From Methylobacterium sp. (lineage in GTDB: Bacteria > Pseudomonadota > Alphaproteobacteria > Rhizobiales > Beijerinckiaceae), in assembly GCF_019745455.1 (NCBI RefSeq), contig NZ_JAIETD010000058.1, positions 20,187 through 84,186 of the forward strand: a stretch of DNA of 64,000 bases, read 5' to 3'. The position numbers and the translations under genes are program-made. Of the stretch, positions 38,451 to 47,720 are shown one piece after another (position 1 is the first letter of the stretch; each line of letters starts with the position of its first letter). The notes below the pieces were generated by a model. It was not told the DNA's origin, did no database searches, and saw only the letters and a list, made by a program, of their open reading frames with translations.

Positions 38451-39911
38451 ATGTTCGGTAGGAGAAACGGGTCGGCAGCCGTACAGACCGCGCCCTCTCC
38501 CGCGAGTTCCGAACGCAGCCTGCCGTACCAGATTGCGCGGGAGGAGACGCCCGCCGTCGTCACGCGCACGGAAACGAACCGACGGCCCGAGCCGATCGTG
38601 GCCGCAGAGCCTCAGAAATCCGAGGAGTACTATCGCACCAAGAGCATGATCTTCGGCGCGTTGATCGAAGCGATCGACCTGACGCAGCTCTCACGCCTCG
38701 ATGCCGAGACTGCGCGCGAGGAAATTCGCGACATCGTCTCGGAGATCATCGGCCTCAAGAACATGGTGCTGTCGATCGCCGAGCAGGAGGAATTGCTCGA
38801 CGATATCTGCAACGACGTCCTCGGCTACGGGCCACTGGAGCCGCTGCTGGCCCGCGACGACATCGCCGACATCATGGTCAACGGGGCAAACCGCGCCTTC
38901 ATCGAAGTCGGGGGCAAGATCCAGCTCACCAACGTCCGCTTTCGTGACAATCAGCAATTGATGAACATCTGTCAGCGCATCGTCAGCCAGGTCGGCCGGC
39001 GCGTCGATGAATCATCTCCGATCTGTGACGCACGTTTGCCCGACGGTTCGCGCGTCAACATCATCGCGCCGCCGCTGGCGCTGGACGGTCCGATCCTTAC
39101 GATCCGCAAGTTTAAGAAGGACAAGCTGACCCTCGATCAACTCGTCAAGTTCGGAGCGATCTCACCCGAAGGCGCCAAGATCCTCCAGATCATCGGCCGT
39201 GTTCGCTGCAACGTCGTGATTTCCGGCGGCACCGGCTCGGGCAAGACGACGCTCCTGAACTGCCTGACACGCTATATAGACGAGGACGAGCGCATCATCA
39301 CCTGCGAGGATGCGGCGGAGCTGCAGCTTCAGCAGGCCCATGTGGTTCGCCTCGAGACACGCCCCGCCAACATGGAGGGATCGGGCCAGGTCACGATGCG
39401 AGACCTGGTGAAAAACTGCCTGCGCATGCGACCGGAGCGGATCATCGTCGGCGAGGTACGCGGACCCGAGGCCTTCGATCTCCTGCAGGCGATGAACACC
39501 GGTCACGACGGGTCGATGGGAACGCTTCACGCGAACTCGCCGCGCGAAGCCCTCGGACGTATCGAGTCCATGATTACGATGGGCGGGTTCACACTGCCTT
39601 CGCGCACCCTGCGGGAGATGATCTGCGGATCGATCGACGTCATCGTGCAGGCGACCCGCCTGCGCGACGGCTCTCGTCGTATCACCCACATCACCGAAGT
39701 GATGGGCATGGAAGGCGACGTCATCATCACGCAAGACCTGTTCGTCTACGACATCCGCGGCGAGGATGCGAATGGGCGGCTGATCGGGCGCCATCGCTCT
39801 ACAGGCATAGGCCGCCCGCGCTTCTGGGAACGCGCCCGTTATTATGGCGAGGATCAAGCCCTAGCCGCCGCCCTGGACGCTGCGGCCGTTCTCGAAGGGG
39901 AAACCGCATGA
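38451..39911 (+). CDS. cpaF: Pilus motor ATPase CpaF (TadA)
   Basis: 486 residues. Secretion ATPase with Walker [13 protein letters not shown] (about 260), Asp box [11 protein letters not shown], Walker [19 protein letters not shown] and the His box [14 protein letters not shown]. Hexameric motor for Flp pilus polymerisation. Stop overlaps tadB (ATGA). Confidence 0.96.
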   Translation: MFGRRNGSAAVQTAPSPASSERSLPYQIAREETPAVVTRTETNRRPEPIVAAEPQKSEEYYRTKSMIFGALIEAIDLTQLSRLDAETAREEIRDIVSEIIGLKNMVLSIAEQEELLDDICNDVLGYGPLEPLLARDDIADIMVNGANRAFIEVGGKIQLTNVRFRDNQQLMNICQRIVSQVGRRVDESSPICDARLPDGSRVNIIAPPLALDGPILTIRKFKKDKLTLDQLVKFGAISPEGAKILQIIGRVRCNVVISGGTGSGKTTLLNCLTRYIDEDERIITCEDAAELQLQQAHVVRLETRPANMEGSGQVTMRDLVKNCLRMRPERIIVGEVRGPEAFDLLQAMNTGHDGSMGTLHANSPREALGRIESMITMGGFTLPSRTLREMICGSIDVIVQATRLRDGSRRITHITEVMGMEGDVIITQDLFVYDIRGEDANGRLIGRHRSTGIGRPRFWERARYYGEDQALAAALDAAAVLEGETA

Positions 39912-40876
39912 TCGGAGCAAATGTCGCGCTTGCTTCGGCACTTGCGGCGATCGCTGCGGGCGGGGTCGCCTATGCGCTTCTAGCTCCCTACCTCCTGGGT
40001 GAGAACAGGGCCGAGCAGCGGCTTCGTGCTGCCAGCATCGTGACAACACCCTCCGCAAGGGTCGCCACCGTGAACCGACGCGAACAAGTTGCTCGCAGCC
40101 TGAAGGAGATCGAAGCAAAGACCGCAGGAACCAAGGTTTCACTCGAACTAAAGATTGCGCGCGCTGGCCTTGACTGGTCAAAGCAGAAATTCTTCGTCAT
40201 TTCCGCCTTGTTGGGCGCAACGTCTGCTGTGCTCATACTCTTGCTCACCTCGACTCCCATCGCAGCACTTGCCGCGCTGTTTGCCGGCGCTTTTGGACTG
40301 CCGAGATGGCTGCTTGCGCGGTTGCGAAAGCGTCGAATCAAAGCTTTCATAAACGAGCTTCCGACGGCCATTGATATCATCACGCGTGGCGTGCGCTCCG
40401 GCATTCCCCTTGGGGATTGCTTCAAGATCATCTCGCGCGAAGCCGAGGAGCCAATTCGGTCGGAATTCAAGCAGATCGTCGATGCTCAGACGCTTGGCTT
40501 GCCCGTAGGGGACGTGATGCAGAAGATGTACGAGCGCGTTCCGGTAGCTGACGTGAACTTCTTCGCCATCGTCATCAGCATCCAATCGAGTTCGGGCGGA
40601 AACCTATCGGAGGCCCTGGGCAATCTCTCGCGAGTCCTGCGAGAGCGCAAAAAGATGGCTGGCAAGATTCAAGCGATGAGCATGGAAGCCAAGGCATCAG
40701 GCGGCATCATCGCCGCACTCCCTTTTGTGGTCGGCGTACTCACGTATTTCTCGAGTCCCGCCTACATTGCGCTTCTGTGGACGACAGATCTTGGACGCAT
40801 TGCGCTTGTCGCATCGGCGCTTTGGATGTCGATTGGTATTTTCACGATGAAGAAAATGATCAACTTCGATTTTTGA
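39908..40876 (+). CDS. tadB: Pilus platform protein TadB
   Basis: 322 residues with a T2SSF domain: ELPTAIDIITRGVRSGIPLGDCFKIIS and NFFAIVISIQSSSGGNLSEALGNLSRVLRER, two helices at the N-terminus and two at the C-terminus. Inner-membrane platform of the Tad machine. Overlaps cpaF by four bases. Confidence 0.94.
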   Translation: MIGANVALASALAAIAAGGVAYALLAPYLLGENRAEQRLRAASIVTTPSARVATVNRREQVARSLKEIEAKTAGTKVSLELKIARAGLDWSKQKFFVISALLGATSAVLILLLTSTPIAALAALFAGAFGLPRWLLARLRKRRIKAFINELPTAIDIITRGVRSGIPLGDCFKIISREAEEPIRSEFKQIVDAQTLGLPVGDVMQKMYERVPVADVNFFAIVISIQSSSGGNLSEALGNLSRVLRERKKMAGKIQAMSMEAKASGGIIAALPFVVGVLTYFSSPAYIALLWTTDLGRIALVASALWMSIGIFTMKKMINFDF

Positions 40877-40929
40877 AATATTACAACTGATTAAAAAAAT
40901 CAGTCGTCACGATCTCGCGGACCATCACG

Positions 40930-41892
40930 ATGATTATGCTCTACGCTGAGAACCTGATTAATCCGCGGTTCATAGGTCTGGTTCTTGTTGGCATTGCCGC
41001 CGCCGCGACGGCCTTCGCCTTGCTGCAGCCTATCCTTGAGCCTGACCGTCTCAGCAGGCGGATGAAACTCGTCGGAGATGAGAGAGAGGAGATCCGCCGT
41101 AGGGAGCGTGAGCGATTGGGCAACAAGGCCTCGCTCCGAGTGACGCCGAAGGCATACATGAAACGAGTGGTCGATCAATTCAATCTGACGCGTTGGTTGG
41201 GCACCGAAACGGCCAAGCGGCAACTCGCCATGGCAGGATACAGGTCACCCGGGGCGGAGACCGGGTTCCTGTTTTTCCGAATGATCAGCCCAATCATCGC
41301 CGTCGTATTCAGTATCTTCTATCTATTCGTATTGCAGGTACTCGATCAGCCTATCCTGATACGTGTGATGATTGTCATCGTGGCGGCAATCCTTGGTATC
41401 AAAGCTCCAGAAATCTACCTCTCGAACAGGATCTCAAAGCGTCAGACCGAAATCCGAGCGGCTTGGCCTGATGCGCTCGACCTCGCGCTGATATGCGTCG
41501 AATCGGGCATGTCGGTCGAACATGCCTTTCGTAAAGTCAGCGCCGAGATTGCGATCCAGTCGTTGACGCTGGCGGAAGAGCTAGCCGTCATGACCGCCGA
41601 GCTGTCGTATCTTCCAGATCGGCGGCTTGCTTTCGAAAATCTTGCGATGCGTACCGGTCTCGATTCCATCAAGGCCGTCACCACCGCCCTGATTCAGGCT
41701 GAACGCTACGGGACGCCTGTCGGCCAAGCATTGCGTGTCTTGTCCCAAGAGAGTCGGGACCTGCGCATGACCGCAGCTGAAAAGAAGGCTGCTGCCCTCC
41801 CGCCGAAACTCACCGTGCCGATGATCCTGTTCTTCCTGCCGGTACTCTTTGTCGTAATTCTGACGCCGGCCGCGATACAGATCATGCGCTGA
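40930..41892 (+). CDS. tadC: Pilus platform protein TadC
   Basis: 320 residues, second T2SSF platform protein: AWPDALDLALICVESGMSVEHAFRKVS and TALIQAERYGTPVGQALRVLSQESRD, with membrane helices at both ends. Last gene of the pilus run; no tadD or TPR gene follows in this window. Confidence 0.94.
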   Translation: MIMLYAENLINPRFIGLVLVGIAAAATAFALLQPILEPDRLSRRMKLVGDEREEIRRRERERLGNKASLRVTPKAYMKRVVDQFNLTRWLGTETAKRQLAMAGYRSPGAETGFLFFRMISPIIAVVFSIFYLFVLQVLDQPILIRVMIVIVAAILGIKAPEIYLSNRISKRQTEIRAAWPDALDLALICVESGMSVEHAFRKVSAEIAIQSLTLAEELAVMTAELSYLPDRRLAFENLAMRTGLDSIKAVTTALIQAERYGTPVGQALRVLSQESRDLRMTAAEKKAAALPPKLTVPMILFFLPVLFVVILTPAAIQIMR

Positions 41893-41951
41893 AGGGTAAG
41901 TCGCAGTTTAGAACAGAGAGCCGGCGCTGGGTCCTAGAACCGTCTCGCTGG

Positions 41952-42314
41952 CTAGGTCAGCTTCTCGCCGACATCTCCAAGACCCGCGGCGGCGCCGCGG
42001 CGGTTGACGACACCAAGAGCCAAGGTCACGCGTTCAAGGCCGTCGATCGCATCGACCAACCGCTCTCTCCAGCGCTGTATTGCGACCGTTCCGTCCTCTG
42101 GACGGGCTTCGGCCAAGCTCACCGCAGTAATCAGGACGCGGTCCCGTTCGTCCTCAATGCGGGGATCGCGCTCAAGATGGCCGCGGACGGTGTCATCGAA
42201 GGCCTTGATGACTGCCAACGGAAGAGCGTCTCCGCCGATCCCCGAATACTTCTCCGCCCGGCGGCGTGCATATGCGGCAGCGAGCCTGACCTCCTGCGCC
42301 AGCTTGACGTCCAT
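41952..42314 (-). CDS. Hypothetical cytoplasmic protein
   Basis: 120 residues with normal composition: AQEVRLAAAYARRRAEKYSG, FDDTVRGHLERDPRIEDERDR, QRWRERLVDAIDGLERVTLALG. Predicted mostly helical and charged, no signal or membrane segment, no family recognised. The opposite strand translates poorly. Convergent with tadC. Confidence 0.5.
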   Translation of the reverse strand: MDVKLAQEVRLAAAYARRRAEKYSGIGGDALPLAVIKAFDDTVRGHLERDPRIEDERDRVLITAVSLAEARPEDGTVAIQRWRERLVDAIDGLERVTLALGVVNRRGAAAGLGDVGEKLT

Positions 42315-42525
42315 CGTCTTTTCGATCCGCGGTCCGTGAAAATGAAAGGGACATCGCCCGATTAGCGCTGGAAGCCAAGGAGGCGATCCTGCGACAGGAG
42401 GCGGCGGATGCGGCCCCCTGTTTTTCGCTTACGCCAATGTGAGGCTGACGGCTGCATCCGATACCGAACTGGCCGAAGCGCTGTCGCGGCCTGATCGGAG
42501 CAGGCGGCGAAAGGTCTTTCGAGAA

Positions 42526-43059
42526 TCAGGACTGTTTGTCGAGATCCTGAGCCATCTTGAGATGGTGTTCCAATGCCGGGACGGTCTTAGCGGCCCAGGC
42601 CTTCAACTCTGCATTCTCGCCGCCATTCGCATACCGCTGAAACAGGTCGACGGCATTCTTGTGAGCCGTCACCTGCTCGTCGTGGTAGCGTTTTGTGAAA
42701 TCGGCGCCCTTGAGCTCCTTGAGCTTGTCAAGCTTGCTCTGATGGCTGCCGTCGAGAGCAGTCGGGATCGTGGCCTTGACCTTCCCACCCGTCACCATGC
42801 CCTTCATTTCGCCAGAGACCTTCTCATGGTCGGAGATCATCTGCTGGGCGTAGGCCTTGGTTTTGTCGTCGGCTCGCTCCAGCGCAAGCTGGCTGGATTG
42901 GATCTCGAACATGTCGCTGATTGCGGCCTGAAGAACAAAGTCTTCCGTCGTTGGACTCGTACCGATCAGAGAATTGAGACCGGTTTTCTCGCCGACGGAT
43001 TGCGCGAGTGCTGGGGTTCCAGCGAGCAGACATGTGATGACTAAAGCGTGGCGTTTCAT
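42526..43059 (-). CDS. Secreted DUF4142-domain protein
   Basis: 177 residues from ATG 43059, with an excellent AAGGAGGAG ribosome binding site. Signal peptide MKRHALVITCLLAGTPALAQ; mature part is a DUF4142 ferritin-like helical bundle: DFVLQAAISDMFEIQSSQLALERA, AYAQQMISDHEKV, LFQRYANGGENAELKAWAAKTVPALEHHLKMA. Periplasmic, often stress-related in rhizobia; function unknown. Confidence 0.9.
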   Translation of the reverse strand: MKRHALVITCLLAGTPALAQSVGEKTGLNSLIGTSPTTEDFVLQAAISDMFEIQSSQLALERADDKTKAYAQQMISDHEKVSGEMKGMVTGGKVKATIPTALDGSHQSKLDKLKELKGADFTKRYHDEQVTAHKNAVDLFQRYANGGENAELKAWAAKTVPALEHHLKMAQDLDKQS

Positions 43060-43462
43060 TGTGGCTCCTCCTTGATTGTCGATGGCAATCAAGGTGGGAT
43101 ACCCCGGGTTCCCTTTCGCCTCGTCTCGCAGCGGTTGTCGTACTGCCCACGAATCACGTTTTCGCTGCCCGACAGTTGCTAGCTTCTGAAGGATCCTTCC
43201 GGACAAACAGCCTCGGACTGCTGAAGCTTTGCGGCAACAGTTAGGTCCATTATGATTCCCGTATTACGACTTGACCGTTTCATGGGCGACCTGCTTGGAA
43301 TTTGCGCAAGTGGTGTGCCTGCCCGTGCTTTCTGCGTTAAGTACCCGCCGATACCTTTGCTGAAGATCGGGCCTCGTTAAAGTGCTCCTGCTGCCTTCGC
43401 AGCAAGTGCTTTCCGAGATCCGCCAAGAGACGTCCGACGGGCAGCGTCGGCAAGAGGATCAA
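43060..43462. other. Divergent intergenic region DUF4142 / porin
   Basis: 403 bp. On the minus strand GGAAC at 43112-43108 is followed 17 bases later by GATT, a partial EcfG-like match that lacks the required CGTT. A short GCTGC/GCAGC hairpin occurs near 43390. No gene is supported. Confidence 0.4.
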
Positions 43463-44452
43463 ATGGGTATGCACATGACGACGAAACTTGTTCTAGCTGC
43501 ACTTGGCGGCCTTGCAATGGCCTGCTCATCGGCAATCGCCGCCGATTACGCGGCACCGAAAGTCATGCCGGTCGAGGCGAAGGCGCCTGACCCACTGATA
43601 GGGTTCTCCTTCGGATCGCGCTACCAGACAGACTACAATTTCCGCGGCGTGTCGCAGTCGAATCTACAAGGCAGCTACCAAACCTTCTTCGAAGCGCAAT
43701 TCTTTAATAATTTCGCTTACGCAGGCTTTGCAACCTATCAGACGCGCCTACCCACCAGACCCGACATGGAATTCGATCTCGTCGCCGGTATCCGTCCGAC
43801 CTTCGGCAAGTTCGCCTTCGACCTCGGCATCTTGTACTACTTTTATCCGAACGAGACCCGGCTTTTCAATGCCGACGGAATAACACCATTCACGACTGCC
43901 AACACCGACTACTATGAGGCCGCCGGCAAGGTGCTGTACACCGCCACCGACTCGCTCACTCTCGGCGCCAATGTGTTCTTTTCGCCGAATTTCCTCGGCA
44001 CTCATGCCAATAGCACCTATGCATCGGGCACCGCAGCTTTCACGCTCCCTGCCACACTGTTCTCATTCCTTCCCGAAGCCTATGCTGGCGGCTTCTCGAT
44101 CTCGAGCGAGCTCGGCTATTTCTTTCTCGGCAGCGCCAAGAGCTCAGCCACCGGAGCTTTTGGAAGCACGGCGCCTGGCCGCTTTCCTAGCTTCAACTTA
44201 CCGAGCTACCTCTACGGCAATGTGGGATTGTCTTACACCTACAAGAACATCGTGCTCGATGTCCGCTATCACGATACCGACTTGAGCAAGACCCAATGTG
44301 CCGCGCTGACCGGCGACTTCCGCCAACTTACGAACGGCGGCACGTCGAAGTGGTGTGGCGAAGCCGTAATCGGCTCGATCACGTTCCAGACCTCCACGGC
44401 TGCTCCCGGCATCTATGCAGAGCCCGGCGGTCTCCTCAACCTTTTCCGTTGA
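43463..44452 (+). CDS. TorF-family putative outer-membrane porin
   Basis: 329 residues from ATG 43463 (AGAGG upstream). Signal peptide ends CSSAIAADY. The mature part alternates aromatic beta strands: SFGSRYQTDYNFRGVSQSN near its start is the family hallmark, and GNVGLSYTYKNIVLDVRYHDTDLS near the end. Predicted beta-barrel; two cysteines near the C-terminus. Substrate unknown. Confidence 0.85.
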   Translation: MGMHMTTKLVLAALGGLAMACSSAIAADYAAPKVMPVEAKAPDPLIGFSFGSRYQTDYNFRGVSQSNLQGSYQTFFEAQFFNNFAYAGFATYQTRLPTRPDMEFDLVAGIRPTFGKFAFDLGILYYFYPNETRLFNADGITPFTTANTDYYEAAGKVLYTATDSLTLGANVFFSPNFLGTHANSTYASGTAAFTLPATLFSFLPEAYAGGFSISSELGYFFLGSAKSSATGAFGSTAPGRFPSFNLPSYLYGNVGLSYTYKNIVLDVRYHDTDLSKTQCAALTGDFRQLTNGGTSKWCGEAVIGSITFQTSTAAPGIYAEPGGLLNLFR

Positions 44453-44539
44453 GACCTAGATCAGCAACAGCGATCTGAAGATGTTAAGCTAAGAACGTTG
44501 AGCGCGCCGGTCCCAAGGTCCGGCGCGTGTTTGTTTTGG

Positions 44540-45748
44540 TCAGCGCTTCCAGTTGCGCAGGCGTGTAACCGCCTCGCAGCAATCGTCATGGCTTCCGGCG
44601 AAGGAGAAGCGGACATGGTGGCGGCCCTCCACGGGGTCGAAGTCGAGGCCCGGCGTCGCGGCCACTCCCGCCTCATCGAGCATCCGGCGACAGAAATGCG
44701 TGGAATCGTCCGTGAGGTCCGAGACATCGGCGTAGAGATAGAAGGCGCCATCCGAAGGATGAGTTCGCCCGAGGCCCAGGGCCGGGAAGGCATCGAGCAG
44801 CAGCGTCCGGTTAGCCTCGTAGCCGGCTCTCGTCGACTCGACTTCCTCGATGGCATCGAAGGCGGCCAGAGCCGCCACCTGAGACAGGTAGGGCGCCGAG
44901 ATGTAGAGGTTCTGCGCCAGACGTTCCACCGGTCGAACCAGCGCCTCGGGCACCACCATCCAGCCGATGCGCCAACCCGTCATCGACCATGTCTTCGAAA
45001 ACGAGTTGATGATGACGGCATCCGGGTCGGTCTGTAGCGCCGTCTGGATCGCTACGCCGTATTCGAGACCGTGGTAAATCTCATCGGAAATGATGGGGAT
45101 ACCGAGATCGCGGGCAGTCCGGCATAGCTCTGACAACCTCGCAGGCTCGATCACGGTCCCAGAGGGGTTGGCCGGGCTCATTACCAGGAGACCTGCCAAG
45201 GGCTCCTGTGCATGCAAGGCTCGGACCCCCTCCCCTGTCGGCGCAAAACGGTCTTCGGCATGCAGCCGCAACGGCGCCGGTATGAGATCGAGCGCATTCA
45301 GGATATTGCGATAGGCTGGATAGCCGGGCTCTGGTACCGCCACGCGGGCGCCGGCGTCGAAAAGGGTGAGAAACGTCAGCACGAAACCTGCCGACGAACC
45401 AGTCGTCACCACGATCCGCTCGGGTGCGACCACGACCCTGTAGGTATCTCGATAGTGACGCGCAATTCGCTCGCGCAGAACGGGCATACCGAGCGCCTCG
45501 GTATAGGGCAACCGGCCCGATGACAGCGCCTGTCCTGCGGCGGCGATGACACGTCTCGGAGCCGGGCCAGATGGCTGCCCGACCTCCATGTGAATGACGC
45601 TGGCGCCGGACCTCTCCTTGAGGGCGGCGGCGGTCATGACATCCATCGCAAGGAACGGCGCCACGCGAGACACGCGGACCGAACTGGTTTTACGTGGGAA
45701 ATACCGGCTGTCGTAGGTCATGGCGGCTTCATCGCGCCATTCCGGCAA
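44540..45748 (-). CDS. PLP-dependent class I/II aminotransferase
   Basis: 402 residues. Fold-type I aminotransferase: HMEVGQPSGPAP near the start, MSPANPSGTVI, DEIYHGLEY and the PLP-Lys motif SFSKTWSMTGWRIGW near residue 250. The C-terminal arginine region (HHVRFSFAG) that binds the substrate carboxylate is present. Resembles aspartate/valine-pyruvate-type enzymes; exact substrate unknown. ATG 45721 (MTYDSRYF) is a possible alternative start. Confidence 0.92.
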   Translation of the reverse strand: MPEWRDEAAMTYDSRYFPRKTSSVRVSRVAPFLAMDVMTAAALKERSGASVIHMEVGQPSGPAPRRVIAAAGQALSSGRLPYTEALGMPVLRERIARHYRDTYRVVVAPERIVVTTGSSAGFVLTFLTLFDAGARVAVPEPGYPAYRNILNALDLIPAPLRLHAEDRFAPTGEGVRALHAQEPLAGLLVMSPANPSGTVIEPARLSELCRTARDLGIPIISDEIYHGLEYGVAIQTALQTDPDAVIINSFSKTWSMTGWRIGWMVVPEALVRPVERLAQNLYISAPYLSQVAALAAFDAIEEVESTRAGYEANRTLLLDAFPALGLGRTHPSDGAFYLYADVSDLTDDSTHFCRRMLDEAGVAATPGLDFDPVEGRHHVRFSFAGSHDDCCEAVTRLRNWKR

Positions 45749-45843
45749 CGTTCCAAGAGGTTTCGGTCAGCAAACTGCTTGCGCCACCACGATCGACTGG
45801 ATGGGCGGATAGAAAAGCCCACCGGTCAGCATGAAAACGATCA

Positions 45844-45877
45844 AGGCCTCCACGATCATGGAAGATCGTGGAGGCCT
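45844..45877 (-). terminator. Long perfect hairpin downstream of a stress-type secreted gene
   Basis: AGGCCTCCACGATC, 6-nt loop, GATCGTGGAGGCCT: 14 perfect base pairs. It lies about 80 bp after the stop of the 45955-46206 gene; the minus-strand continuation TTGATCGTTTTC is moderately T-rich, so it may terminate that transcript. Confidence 0.5.
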
Positions 45878-45954
45878 CGCACCACCCCATCGCTCGTAGT
45901 CGACGTCCGGCTGACTAAGTCGCGGTCGCCTCGACCAAGGCTCGTTCGACTGCG

Positions 45955-46206
45955 TCAGTAGCCGTACCCACGGCGGTCCCGGCGATCTCCACGGTCGTCA
46001 TTGTAGCGCTGCTCACGATACAGACGGCGATCGCTCTCACGATCCCGGCGATAATCATCACGCCGGTAATCGCGCTCCCTCTCGCCGCGTGAGCGTAGAT
46101 CCACGCTGGGGCCACCTGGGCCGATATCGATGCGCTGGGCAGAAGCGGGCACGGCGCTGATCAGCGCGGCAGCAAGAACGGTTCCGGCAAAAAGGCTCTT
46201 CATCAC
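45955..46206 (-). CDS. Small secreted Arg/Asp-rich protein
   Basis: 83 residues: signal peptide MMKSLFAGTVLAAALISAVPASAQ, then RIDIGPGGPSVDLRSRGERE and a repetitive Arg/Asp/Tyr tail (DYRRDDYRRDRESDRR...). Exported, intrinsically disordered, highly charged. AAGGA ribosome binding site seven bases before the first ATG. A perfect EcfG-type promoter sits 40 bp upstream, so it belongs to the general stress regulon by inference. Function unknown. Confidence 0.75.
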   Translation of the reverse strand: MMKSLFAGTVLAAALISAVPASAQRIDIGPGGPSVDLRSRGERERDYRRDDYRRDRESDRRLYREQRYNDDRGDRRDRRGYGY

Positions 46207-46245
46207 AACTTCCTTCTGTCATAGCGTTGCACAGGTCGAAGCGCC

Positions 46246-46270
46246 AACGGGTGAGCTACGGCATCGTTCC
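46246..46270 (-). promoter_or_regulatory. EcfG (general stress) promoter
   Basis: Minus strand GGAAC (46270-46266), 16-bp spacer, CGTT (46249-46246): an exact match to the alphaproteobacterial EcfG consensus GGAAC-N16/17-CGTT. It is positioned about 40 bp before the ATG of the small secreted protein at 45955-46206. Confidence 0.75.
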
Positions 46271-46297
46271 GGGTTTAGAAGGACAGAGCCCCTCCGA

Positions 46298-46798
46298 ATG
46301 CCTGTATTCGATTTGGTTATTTATCCCGATTCGAGGCTTGCTCAGGCCGCCGCGCCGGTGATGATCTTTGACAAGGGTCTGGAAGAGCGAGCCGCCGGAC
46401 TCCTCGGCGCATTGCAGAAGGCGGCCGCGATCGGGCTTGCCGGTCCCCACGTCGGCTTGAGCGAACGACTGGTCGTCCTGCAGATGGAACCAGGAGTCGC
46501 GCCGCGGACCTACGTCAATCCGGTCATCACTGAGATGTCCGAGGAGCGGGCGATCCATGAGGAAGGCAGCGTCTCGATGCCGGGCATCCGCGACGACGTC
46601 GAGCGCCCGGCACGCATCCGACTGACGTATCGCGATCTCCATGGGCGCGAACATTCTGAGGCTGCCGAAGGCTTCGAAGCGGCTTGCCTTCAGCACGAGA
46701 TCGATCAGCTGGACGGCATCTTCTGGATCGAGCGGCTTTCTCGGCTGCGCCGGGAAAGGGCGAGAAGGCGTTTTGTGAAACTGCGCCGGCACGAGTGA
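46298..46798 (+). CDS. Peptide deformylase homologue lacking metal ligands
   Basis: 166 residues from ATG 46298. The fold-family sequence is clear (FDLVIYPDSRLAQAAAPV, RTYVNPVI, CLQHEIDQLDGIFWIERLS), but the three catalytic motifs are altered. Motif 1 GLAAPQ reads GLAGPH, so the oxyanion Gln is His. Motif 2 EGCLS reads EGSVS, so the metal-ligand Cys is Ser91. Motif 3 HExDH reads HEIDQ, so the second metal-ligand His is Gln137. Only one of three metal ligands (His133) remains. Probably not an active deformylase; may bind peptides or be a regulatory paralogue. Substitutions are spread over three motifs without a frameshift, so this is not recent decay. Confidence 0.85.
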   Translation: MPVFDLVIYPDSRLAQAAAPVMIFDKGLEERAAGLLGALQKAAAIGLAGPHVGLSERLVVLQMEPGVAPRTYVNPVITEMSEERAIHEEGSVSMPGIRDDVERPARIRLTYRDLHGREHSEAAEGFEAACLQHEIDQLDGIFWIERLSRLRRERARRRFVKLRRHE

Positions 46799-46854
46799 GC
46801 TGCCGACCACGGCCACCCTGGTAGCCCCTCGTCGGGCTGTGATACGACAACCTT

Positions 46855-47226
46855 ATGAGCAAACCGGCGCGCATCGTGATCCTCTGTGTCCTGTTAGGGG
46901 CTGCTACCACCGCTGCCGCAGCGCCTGTACGTCCGAGTACGGCCGTGGCCTGTCCTTCTCTATCCAACCTGCGCATCCTCGTCAGTCGCATCAACGAAGA
47001 TTCGGCCGCGGCAGCGGTAATTCTTGCCGATACCAAGGCGGACCACCTTGGTTGCATCCTGATCGATCGAGACAAGGTCGCGGCCGTCACCGACCGTGTC
47101 GCGCTGAATGGCAGGGATTACGAATGCCTTGCTCTGCAAGGCACGACGATCTGTCATTGGGTCGTCTCGGGATCCCTTCCACTTTCGACGGCGAAACAGG
47201 CAGCACCTCTCAGCTCACGCCGCTGA
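46855..47226 (+). CDS. Secreted four-cysteine protein, paralogue 1
   Basis: 123 residues with a signal peptide (ARIVILCVLLGAATTAAAAP). The mature part has cysteines at 33, 67, 91 and 100, in ACPSLSNLRILVSRI, HLGCILIDRDKVAAVTDRV and GRDYECLALQG...CHWV. It matches the next gene over its whole mature length with identical spacing of the last three cysteines (24 and 9). Periplasmic, probably two disulfides. Family not recognised. Starts 56 bp after the deformylase homologue. Confidence 0.75.
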   Translation: MSKPARIVILCVLLGAATTAAAAPVRPSTAVACPSLSNLRILVSRINEDSAAAAVILADTKADHLGCILIDRDKVAAVTDRVALNGRDYECLALQGTTICHWVVSGSLPLSTAKQAAPLSSRR

Positions 47227-47294
47227 TCATGGGCACGACAGCCAGTGGAGCCCACCTGAAAGTCCTTCCGAAATAGTGATCTGGGGACTTCGCG

Positions 47295-47624
47295 ATGATG
47301 ATGAGATTACGAGTCGTTTACGCGCGGTCGGCGCTTCTCATCGCAGCAGGGTTGCTGATTGCGCTCCGTGAGGCGCCGGCGGTACGCGCCGATGACGCAA
47401 CACCTGGAGCGATCGCCTGCGAGACTCTCGTCGAGCTGCGCGTGCTCACAGCAGGTCTTACGTCATCGGCGGACGCGGCCCCTCGGCTCGCCGCCCATCC
47501 CTCCTGCCGGCTGGTTTCCAAAGCCGATCTTGGCGAAGTCGCCCAACGCGCCATGATCGGAGGCGCGCCGTTCGAATGTCTGACCGTCAGCACATCGCAG
47601 AAGTGCATGTGGGTCTTGCCGTAA
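47295..47624 (+). CDS. Secreted four-cysteine protein, paralogue 2
   Basis: 109 residues. Signal region RSALLIAAGLLIALREAPAVRADD; cysteines at 42, 71, 95 and 104 in IACETLVELRVLTAGL, PSCRLVSKADLGEVAQRAMIGG and FECLTVSTSQKCMWV. Same pattern as the upstream protein (AC-x4-LR-L, C-x-L, V-x-R-x3-x-G, ECL, C-x-WV), clearly a tandem duplication. Function unknown. Confidence 0.75.
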   Translation: MMMRLRVVYARSALLIAAGLLIALREAPAVRADDATPGAIACETLVELRVLTAGLTSSADAAPRLAAHPSCRLVSKADLGEVAQRAMIGGAPFECLTVSTSQKCMWVLP

Positions 47625-47720
47625 AGGCGGCCAGAAACGGGAAAGTACCCTAGCGTTCAATCCTCGTAGGGGCCGCATCGCCTTCGGCACGCGGCGCGCT
47701 CGATGCTCAGGTGAGTGCTC

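Noticed and set aside
43087..43112. EcfG promoter for the DUF4142 gene
   Set aside because: GGAAC is present, but the -10 position reads GATT instead of CGTT.
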